From: Armigeres subalbatus
Taxonomy: Eukaryota; Arthropoda; Insecta; Diptera; Culicidae
DNA length: 64,000 nucleotides
Direction: 5' to 3'
NCBI RefSeq assembly: GCF_024139115.2
Contig: NC_085140.1
Coordinates: 316,203,259-316,267,258 of the forward strand
The notes beneath the pieces were generated by a model that searched no databases, had not been told where the DNA came from, and saw only the letters and a program-made list of their open reading frames with translations. Within the stretch, counting starts at the first letter, position 1. The number at the start of each line of letters is the position of its first letter. A program made the position numbers and the translations under genes. Shown piece after piece: positions 56,214-64,000 of this stretch.

Positions 56214-56346
56214 GGTGCAAAATAACTTGGCGAGCGTGGGGCGTATTCGAGGATGGAGAGATGCGACCTCGAACCGTGTATTGTGGCGTCAAATTGTTGA
56301 TTCAGTGTTATCTGTTTAGATGTTAACTAAATAACTGAATGAATAA

Positions 56347-57058
56347 GATGTCTCACTACCCGAGCAGCACAAGTCAGACAAAAATGGTTACAGCAACTTG
56401 ATTGTGACTGAATCTGGTCACATATCAGTTGCAGAAACCAATGAGGAATATGTGTACCCCCTTCACACTACTCACTTTTCACAGTGGGGCACTGATAAAT
56501 GGGGAGTAAGAAGTGAAACGTTTCTCTTCTCTCTCCTCATTTCTCACTTCTCGCTCTCAGGAGTGAGAAACGCAAAGTGTGAGTCTCACTACTCACTTCG
56601 CGCTTCTCACTTTTTACAGTGAGAAGAGAAAAATGAAGTGTGATAAGTGAGACGTCTTATTTCTCACTCCTCATTTATCACATCTCGATGTAAAAAGTGA
56701 AAAGGGGCGATTCGAATATGACGTCCACTACTTTTTGAGATTTCTAGACCTCCCTCCCTTCCCCCTTTGTCACGCTTTTTTTGTATACCTAGTACATGTA
56801 CTGTACTGTCACAAAATCTTAGACCCCCTCCCCCCCAAAACCTGTGGAATCATTATTAAACGACCCCGAAGCGCTAAGTGAGTAGCGAGACGTCTCACTA
56901 CTCACTTTTCATGGTGAGAAGTGAGAAATGAGGAAAGAGAAGTGAGACGTCTCACTTCTCACTTCTTATTTATCACGTCTTACTACTCATTTCGCACTTC
57001 TCACTTTTTACAGTGAGAGGAAAAAAATGAAGTGTGAGAAGTGAGATGTCTTTTTTCT
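56347..57058. repeat. GTGAGAAG palindromic block 2, right part
   Basis: GTGAGAAG/CTTCTCAC words with imperfect palindromes, for example around 56930-56985 centred on GAGACGTCTC. The centre AGACGTCT is used repeatedly (52808, 56888, 56947). A MITE-like insert lies at 56704-56867. The block continues the left part at 52765-52946, from which it was separated by the RTE-like insertion. Confidence 0.8.
56704..56867. mobile_element. 164-bp MITE-like insert
   Basis: Left end GGGGCGATTCGAATATGACG; right end, reverse-complemented, GGGGTCGTTTAATAATGATT. The ends are weakly inverted. Inside there are pyrimidine-rich runs (CCTCCCTCCCTTCCCCC and a second C-rich run) and the palindrome AGTACATGTACT. I recall this sequence as a common Aedes repeat, but the family is not named. 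Confidence 0.5.
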
Positions 57059-57059
57059 C

Positions 57060-57240
57060 ATTTTTCAAATGAACTATTCGGCCAAATGACCCTCTAGGCT
57101 AAATTACCCTTTCGGCCAAATGACCCTTTCGGTCAAATGACCCTTTCGACCTGATGACCTTTTCGGCCAAATGACCCTTTCGACCAAACGACCCTTTCGG
57201 GCAAACGACCCTTTCGGCCAAATAACCCATTCGGCCAAAC
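57060..57240 (-). repeat. 17-bp GGCCGAAA array, homogeneous, minus
   Basis: About ten units with core TTTCGGCCAAATGACCC, the reverse complement of the 52425-52760 unit, in clean 17-bp steps. It forms the right arm of a large inverted structure with that array. Confidence 0.9.
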
Positions 57241-57254
57241 AAGGAGGCACTAAT

Positions 57255-57540
57255 TTCAGATCAATCAACCTAGCAGTGATCATGACTTTCTCGTCCATTA
57301 GGGAGGATATTGAAAACAATCACATAAGAAAAGAATAAAATTGCACTTTAGGTCAATAGATTTCATTTTTTCCATTGATTTACGTTTATTGCATTAAAAA
57401 AAACCCTGAATAATCACCCTAGCGGTAATGGTGCCTTTCTCGATCATGATAAAAAATATATATATTTTGGCCATAAATTTTGATCCCATAGTCCGATTTG
57501 ACCAATATTCAACAGAAAGCAATCGGTCAACGTTTAGTTC
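57255..57540. repeat. Dispersed repeat related to 7594-7870
   Basis: 57262-57300 has CAACCTAGCAGTGATCATGA, and 57410-57540 has CACCCTAGCGGTAATGGTGC, TATTTTGGCCATAAATTTTG and AACAGAAAGCAATCGGTC. Both start like the repeat at 7600, so two partial copies seem to lie in a row here. Confidence 0.55.
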
Positions 57541-59440
57541 CAAAAAGTATGTGGTCAATAACTAGACATGCCCAATAAATATAAATATTAATTAAACTCA
57601 TTATTTCTATCAACTATGTCCAAATAATTATAAAAACTGCTAGAGAACCCCATTAAAAATAATTTAGGGGACAACTACAGCAGCATTGATTGTGTTGTCA
57701 TTAAAATGAGGGTGCCCACAACCGAATTTAACGGCGTTTTGGAATGTGAAGAAAAAAAATTCACTCTTAAATTTTGATGGCAATCGCTAGTGATCCTCAA
57801 AATAGATTAAATTTTCTGTATAAATACGCATTGGAACTCTTTTTTCAACTGAATCATTTTAATTTATGACACGTTGAAAAAGGAAAAAAAAATCGTGTTG
57901 TTTTCCTTGTAAAAAAAAAATTTGTTCGTAGTTCAAAGTAGAGATGTCAAAATTGTTTGATATTGATCAAAATTTTCGCGACCTATGCCAATAAAATTGA
58001 ACTGAGGATATGTTTGTCACGAGTTAACTCTGTATCGCAGCGCTTTCTCGCAATCCACTTTCCTGATCATTTCGTTAAGACTGCACATTGTCTACGATAG
58101 GCAATTTGTATGGTTCTTAAATAAAATCATAAGAACATCTAGCACCTGCAGGTTGAATTCGTAAATCTATTCTTAACACTCCTAACACATCCAGGATACA
58201 GGAATGTGAATCTTTTTTTAGCTTCTTGCGAACTCTCACGTACTCCCATAACTCGCGTATGTACCTTCAAAAGTACCGTTTGGTCGCAAACCTTGAGTAC
58301 CAGTTCCCAGACCTTTCCACCCGAACGGTTCCACGAAACGAAGGCAACAGTTTCCACCGCGGTCGGTGGTTTGCTAAGGTCGTCATAGATCATTATTATT
58401 CTAATCAACTTCGCACGGATCGACCGCCACCAACCGTTCTACTACTCTGCCAGAGCTTTATTCCAGCAACATTTGCCATCACATGGGGTATTAACCAGGC
58501 CCGAACAAAACGGATTTGGCATGCACATGTTTATGCACGCCTCGCGGAGGCTCGAAGTGGCCTGCCTCGTCTGACCAGAGTCTGTAATTTATAAGCTGAT
58601 AAGACGATTTATTGCCCCGCTGCACAATTCAATTGATATGCGTTCATAGTTGGACTGGACTGACTTGTTCTCGGTATTCGGTTCATAGAAATTGGACACA
58701 CGTTCGTTGCTACGGTCCCGGCGTTGATGCGCCCGTTCGTCGTTTGTAGCCGTCCCGGATTTGAATCGATGCCAGTTCGGGAAGGCTTTTGATACCATCA
58801 GCGCACTTTAATATGATTGATCGCACAATTGACGAACCATTCAATCGATGCTGAGCGGTGCGAATGATACACTTTCCGGGGCAATTGAGCGGCAGCTTTA
58901 AAAATGTATCCCGCTATGTTCTAGATATGGTTATTGGCTTCTGGCGGTGGAAGTCTCGAGCGACACGCTCCAGATTTAAATCGGCAAAAGCACTGACTGA
59001 CGTCAATTGTCGCTCCTCTGTGAACCTACAACACCTGGAAAAGGTGAGCAATTTATTGCGCGGAGAAAATCAATCCAGGCGTTGAAAACAAGATTGATTG
59101 AGATTGATGAAATTGGTACTTCTTACTCGTGCTGAAAAGTACAGGAAAGTGCTAAGCAGCTCCTCCAATCACACAGAAAGTCCATGGATCTATTGGTGAC
59201 CGCTTTGGATATGTCGTGCTTGATTTTGATTTCTGAATTCAAATTCGGACTATAATATCAAGACTGTGGACTATGTGGCATTGGGATTTTTTCTATCTAA
59301 TCATCAATTAGTTTGCATTTTCAATACTATAAAAATCTATTAATCTAGAATATTGTTCTGTTTGAATTATTTGTTCTTTCTCCAGATGTTCAATATATTA
59401 CCATAACACATAGCACAACATAAATTACAAACGATACTCC
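57541..59440. other. Spacer, then single-copy island
   Basis: 57541-58130 is AT-rich and featureless. 58130-59100 is moderately GC-rich and single-copy; the plus frame 58226-58594 (122 codons) overlaps others and has no domain. No gene called. Confidence 0.35.
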
Positions 59441-60369
59441 AGCACGTAATGACCTCAGGTGATGCCTTTTCCCGCACTCATTTAGCAGCGCAAATATGTT
59501 TCCAAACATACTCAACCGAGGAGGAGCCCCAAGCGCCCGGGAAATTCGAGACCCATCTTAAGTACACATCACCACACACCCACGTCCATGGGACGTGACC
59601 CGGGTAAACAAACCCGGGCCTGGGACAAATGTTCGGGACGTGTCGGGAAATTGCGCCCGGAATCTGTTGCGAAACAGAAGCAAGCGGGCCGGGCCGTTTA
59701 GGCTAATCCTTTGCCACCATTAACACTCCTGTGTGTCCGAGCGCATTCCGGGCACACACCTTTCCAGATTTTCGACACGGTATGGCGAAAGCTACTCCCG
59801 GAAAGAATGGGAACCATTTTTTCGTTGGTTGGCCCTTTATTGGGGTCGTAAATAACCTAATAAAGTCCTGCTTGGTCGTGCATTCTTGAGTGAGTCAAAG
59901 TTCGTCCTGATGTGTTTTTTCCTTTTGTAGGATAGTTAGAAGTGTCGGTCGTTCTATTGAGTTTCGGGTACAAGACGGACATATGTGTTTCGCTTTCTTT
60001 GTGCTCTGCAAGTTATGTTATGAAGGGTAAGATAGTCGGAACACACAGTCGGGATGGAAATGACAGGAAAAATAAACACAAGTGCGCTACTTGCAAAGAA
60101 TTGGGTCATTGTGTGTTATTGTTATATTCCGCCATTATCGGTAGTGTATGAAGGTTGTTCTGCTATTGAGGCTCATAATATAGAAAAACTTTTTTTCAGG
60201 AAAAACACACAGAGGTGTTTGTCGTACATTTGCTCGGCACCGACGTGAATCTGCGTGGTATTTTTGTTACAAGCACATATAATTTGACCACAGTTTCGTT
60301 ATCGCTATAAGTCAACAGTCAAATAAATAAGAAATAGCAGTTTACCAACCATTTCTTCAGATCGTAATA
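59441..60369. other. GC-richer single-copy stretch and spacer
   Basis: 59450-59860 is GC-rich, with CCCGGG-type words (GACCCGGGTAAACAAACCCG at 59597). It does not resemble the repeats of the window. No domain-bearing frame. Confidence 0.35.
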
Positions 60370-61289
60370 GGGGAAGAGGTGGTAAAATGAACAGTTGGCT
60401 ATATTTATATTAAAACACTTTTTAGGCGTATGTTAATCATGCACACGTTTTCCTCGAAATTAAATAAGGTACCTGAGCTAATATTTTGGTTTTGAGACCG
60501 AACGAATAGCTATTACCATCCAAAATATCAAATGAGGCCGTAAAAATAGGGTCTGATGTAATTTTTAACCATTTTTCCGCAAGCTTTAATTCTTAATAAA
60601 TTCGTAATAACATTGATTTAAACCTGTTCTAACCACAGTGGTAAACAGGACAACCTTCACAAAGATGTTGCAGGGGTAAATAGTAAAATTATTGGTATGC
60701 ATAGTTAGAGGAAGAGTTATTTATCACAAGGCACGTATGGGGGTAAAATGAACACTTGTATCAAACTTTCACAAATTTATGGTAAAAGTTGTGCGATTGT
60801 GACGCGGAAGTTCAAGAAACAAACCATATCAAATAACCAAGATAAAACTTTGAATATGTAAATTTAATTTAAAAATAATTGATTATTTTAAAACTTTTTT
60901 CCTTCTTTTTATTATTTTGATAATTAAGAGCTTTTCAAAAGTTATACCAGATTTTTCAAACAGCTCTCGTAATCTCAAACAGTTGTATATACAGTGCCAG
61001 AGTAAAAAAAAGAAAATTAAATGTTTCAAAAGGGTTTAAGAAGCGATGTTCATTTTACCACCAGGCAGTGTTCATTTTACCCGCACTATTTTTGTACATA
61101 CGAAATTTCGATATTTTTTATTTCGATGAAAAACTACATAAAACAATGTTTATTAGCGAAAAAATTGTTCAGTGCATTAAGAATATGAGTTAAATTGCTG
61201 AACCAAGTTGTAAAACTAGCAAATTATCCTCGTTTTATGATTGAAATCAGCGCAAATCCTTAACGTGTTCATTTTACCACCTGTTCCCC
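60370..61289. mobile_element. 920-bp TIR element
   Basis: The ends read GGGGAAGAGGTGGTAAAATG and, from the right in reverse, GGGGAACAGGTGGTAAAATG, with one mismatch in 24 bases. TA lies on both sides (60368-60369, 61290-61291), though a slightly different boundary is possible. The end motif GGTAAAATGAACA also recurs inside (60751, and reversed at 61048-61085), as sub-terminal repeats often do. No transposase. Confidence 0.8.
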
Positions 61290-61303
61290 TAATCGTTTAG
61301 CTT

Positions 61304-61345
61304 GTACGAACTCGTTTTATGACAACAAAAGATATTCCTAAAAGC
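61304..61345 (+). repeat. GACGAG-type box, diverged copy
   Basis: GTACGAACTCGTTTTATGAC followed by AACAAAAGATATTCCTAAAA. It resembles the box at 24726-24765 and 63343-63385 and likewise precedes an AATTTCC array. Confidence 0.5.
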
Positions 61346-61439
61346 AAAAAAAATTTTTTTTTTGTCCGTTTCATATTTTAAAAAAATAACATCAATTCGA
61401 CTTTCATTAAAACTTTCATATTTAATTTCTAACAACTTT

Positions 61440-63240
61440 TTTCTTAATTCGGAGGGGAAATTGTTTAGATTTTTAAAGAAAATTTAGACGGAATTCTTTG
61501 TTTTCCAATTCTATGAATCTTAATGTCATTTCAATTTCATAGTACAATTCATTCGATTTTCTTCGTGCATTTCCTTCGAAATTCCTTCATAATTTATTTG
61601 GATTTCCTCAATAAATTCATTCGAACTTCCCCGGAATTATTGGTCAGAATTCCTTGAAAGATTTATTCGAAAATCTTCGGCAAATCAATTTGCATTTTCT
61701 CAGGAAATTCACACGAATTAAAAAAAGATATTGGAAATACCTTAAGAAAATCATTCGAAATTCATCGGAAAACGCATCAGCATTCCATTAGGATATTTTT
61801 CCGAACTTCATCTGGAAGAAGTTTCATATTCAAATTTCTTCGTGAAATTCGTTCGAATTTCATCGGAAAGCTCGAACGAATTTCCCCAAGAAATTCATTT
61901 CGATGTTTCACAGTGACTTATTGTGAAATTCTTAAGAATATTTTCGGGGTTTTTTAATTCAAATTCTATTTCGAATTTTCTATGCAACTTTATTCGAAGT
62001 ATTTCATGAAGTTTATTCAATTTTACTCGTGAAATTAATTCTAAATTCCTCGAGAAATGCATTTGAATTTCGTCTCTTTGATTTCCTTCAGGAAATTCAT
62101 TAAATTTTTTCGGAAAATTCACTTGAATATCACGGCAAATTCATACGAATTTACTTTCGAAATGTAATCGAACGCATTTGAATTTTCTTTGGAAGCTCAT
62201 CTGAATTTTCATCCGAATTTCTTCGTATAGTTCATCCCAATTTCCTCAAGTTGATAATTTGAATTCTCGAGAAGTTTCCTTCGAATTCTTTCGAGAGACC
62301 CATCCGAATTTCCTCTAAAAGATCAATCGAATTTCCACAAGAAGTTCAACCGAATTTGCACTTAAAATTCTTCCAAATTCTTCCAGGAAATTCATTTAAA
62401 TTTTCTCGAGAAATTCATTTTAATTTCGTGTGGAAGTTCGTAAGGTTTTTCTCAGGAAATTCTTTCGAATTTTCTCGGAAAATCACTCGAATTTCCTCCA
62501 AAAAGAATATTCGAATTTACTCGGGAACTCATTTAAGTTCACTCAGAAAATTCATTCATCTGAATTTCCGCGATATTCATTGCAACATTCATCAGAATTT
62601 CCTCAAGATACTCATTGCAGTTTACTCTAGAAGTGCATTTAGATCTGTTCGAAAATTCATTAAAATACCCTCTTAAATTCAGACAAGTTTCTTCGGTAAA
62701 TGCATTCAAATTTCTGCAGGAAATTTATTTAAATTTCTTTGGGAAGTTCATCCAAGTTTTCTCGAAAAGTTCATCTGTTTTTTTTCGAATAGTTCATTCG
62801 AATTACCTCAGTACATTCATTCAAATTTCCTCGGGAAATTGATTAGATTTTTTGTGAAGTTCATTCAAATTTCCTCAGAAAATTCATTTGAATTTCCTCA
62901 GAGAATTCGTTTGAATTTCCTCAAAAAAATCATTTGAATTTCATCGCATTTCCTTCGAGTTTTCTCAAGAATTTCATTTAAAGAAAATTCATTTGCATTT
63001 CTTCTGCATATTCATTGAACTTCCTTGGGAAAATCATTCGATTTTCCTTAACAAATTCATTCGAGGTGTCCCTGGAAGTTAATCCGAATTTCATCGGGAT
63101 GATCATTTGATTTTTTCGGGATATCCATTCAATTTAACTTCATTTGAGTTTTCTCAATTGGAAAGTTGGTCCAAATCTCCTGGGAAATTCCTTCGAATTT
63201 TCTCACTCACTCGGGAAATTCATTTTGTTTTCTTGGAAAC
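61440..63240. repeat. 1.8-kb degenerate minisatellite, about 23-bp unit
   Basis: The core is GAAATTCATTCGAATTTCCT plus two to four bases. Units step by 22-24 bp (clear at 62395-62530 and 62860-62940) with much variation. It is AT-rich and makes repetitive peptides in several frames (for example NSFEFSRKITRIS), which are not evidence of genes. It is bordered on both sides by related GACGAG boxes. Confidence 0.8.
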
Positions 63241-63385
63241 CTAACCTAGAAAATCTACTACGAAACACTGAAGACGGTCTTACAGTTGAGGTCGAATTAC
63301 ATATCTGTAAAGATTACTACGTGGTGGAATTGAATGGAAAAGTACTAAACTCGTCTTATGACAAGTGAAGTCATTCCGCTAAAAG
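63241..63385 (+). repeat. Dispersed repeat with GTCTTATGACAAGTG box
   Basis: From CGAAACACTGAAGACGGTCT through GTGGTGGAATTGAATGG to CGTCTTATGACAAGTGAAG. The last 65 bp match 24700-24765 at roughly 80% by eye. I recall the longer form as frequent in Aedes; family name unknown. Confidence 0.65.
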
Positions 63386-64000
63386 ATATTAATTTCTTCA
63401 GAAAATTCTTCTAAATTTCTTCTGGAAGTAAATCCAAATTACATCAGGATTATCATACGAATATCTTCCTCTTGTTGTCCATTTGTCTTCCTCTCGTTGT
63501 TGTCTCCCAAAAAAAAAGTTTGTTCGTCCCTTTACGGTTGTATACTATTTCGCCGAAAAACAATCTGCGTTTTTTTTTCGTGGTACGGCGGTACTCCACG
63601 GAATGTACCTTTTCACCGAAAACCTCTCCGCGGAATGCCATTTTGCGGAATTCGGTTAATAGAATAATTGTCATTGAAATATGCTTAATTACATGCAATC
63701 CGGTCTAAATTCTTTTGGATTGTGATTTAAAGCAATGAAAGAAGGTAATGCTTTCTTTGAATGACCGCATCTGGTCGGTATAAGGCAAAGTGTGGATAAA
63801 ATGCCTTCTTGAAATGGACACGTTTGCTCGGTATAAAGAAAAGAAAGGAGGTAGGGGAATTGTGGGTAAAACCGACATTGCGGGTAAGACCGATACCACT
63901 TCAAATCTCTGATTGCAAGTGATTATCGGACAAAATATTCACACACTTTGAATAAACATTTGATTTCTTGTATTTCTAGTAATTTTGTATCTGGCGGAGA
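63386..64000. other. Spacer with repeat edges
   Basis: 63386-63460 has AATTTCTTC words. 63545-63660 has TTTCGCCGAAAAAC and TTTTGCGGAATTCGG words, like a variant of the 17-bp arrays. At 63854 GGGGAATTGTGGGTAAAACC may start a TIR element cut by the window edge. Confidence 0.35.

Larger units (their letters stand above)
52947..56346 (+). mobile_element. Near full-length RTE-like non-LTR retrotransposon
   Basis: A 3.4-kb element with a 5' leader (52947-53394), endonuclease, linker, reverse transcriptase, C-terminal region and a 3' end AACTAAATAACTGAATGAAT. The 10-bp target duplication GATGTCTCAC is exact (52937-52946 and 56347-56356). The insertion point lies in the GTGAGAAG block. The endonuclease (ALQEVCWKG, HELGTAFIV) and the RQGLRQGDGLSCLLFNIALE motif suit the RTE/CFDP2-type lineage; that clade call is tentative. 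Several frameshifts and stops make it non-autonomous today. Confidence 0.9.

Noticed and set aside
62356..62842. Phenylalanine-rich frames in the 1.8-kb array
   Set aside because: Repeat-derived frames in an AT-rich degenerate minisatellite; they differ in each frame and have no domain.

Overview
The window is animal nuclear DNA and almost certainly comes from a culicine mosquito, most likely Aedes. The evidence is the repeat content: three or four tRNA-derived SINE families, Jockey-like and RTE-like (CFDP2-type) non-LTR retrotransposons, many short inverted-repeat elements (MITEs), and AT-rich single-copy spacer. I find no intact host protein gene, no functional tRNA or rRNA gene, no CRISPR array and no bacterial-type operon. 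It reads as a long intergenic or intronic stretch, roughly 60-65% A+T by eye, in which transposable elements are nested within each other. The repeat families are recalled from knowledge of Aedes genomes; no database search was run.

Layout. 1-7.4 kb: spacer with a SINE (2341-2790), a 96-bp Harbinger-type MITE (3785-3880) and a GC-richer single-copy island (about 5.26-6.6 kb). 7.4-11.3 kb: a hairpin MITE, a dispersed repeat, a decayed Jockey-like retrotransposon (8231-10950) with a small MITE inside its endonuclease region, then two RTE-like 3' ends joined in opposite orientation. 11.3-15.8 kb: a 2.64-kb hAT-type non-autonomous element (11622-14263) with an 8-bp target duplication and a 12-bp minisatellite inside, itself lying inside an older inverted repeat. 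15.8-18.1 kb: SINEs with clean target-site duplications, plus an inverted SINE pair. 18-22 kb: mostly spacer with two MITEs. 22.2-25.4 kb: arrays of a 17-bp motif around GGCCGAAA in both orientations, followed by a hairpin box and an AATTTCC-rich array. 25.4-30 kb: a piggyBac-type element with four hairpin units, a roughly 100-bp tandem repeat, three MITEs, and an RTE-like fragment between 105-bp direct repeats inside GTGAGAAG-type palindromic DNA. 30-37 kb: single-copy islands, a TIR element and a relic reverse-transcriptase fragment. 37-41 kb: 17-bp arrays around a Jockey-like RT fragment. 41.7-45.9 kb: pogo-like and other TIR elements, one carrying a SINE, and another SINE copy. 46-49.4 kb: single-copy islands. 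49.4-52.4 kb: a reversed SINE and a degraded hAT/ZBED-type transposase pseudogene. 52.4-57.25 kb: a composite in which two oppositely oriented 17-bp arrays enclose palindromic GTGAGAAG DNA, and that DNA is split by a nearly full-length RTE-like element with a 10-bp target duplication. 57-64 kb: dispersed repeats, single-copy islands, a 920-bp TIR element and a 1.8-kb minisatellite.

The best candidate for something undescribed is the 17-bp GGCCGAAA system. Several dispersed copies keep the same order of divergent units and a common linker, flip orientation within a copy, and recur next to GTGAGAAG palindromes and AATTTCC arrays. This looks like a foldback-type transposable element family with repetitive termini, although no transposase for it is visible here.
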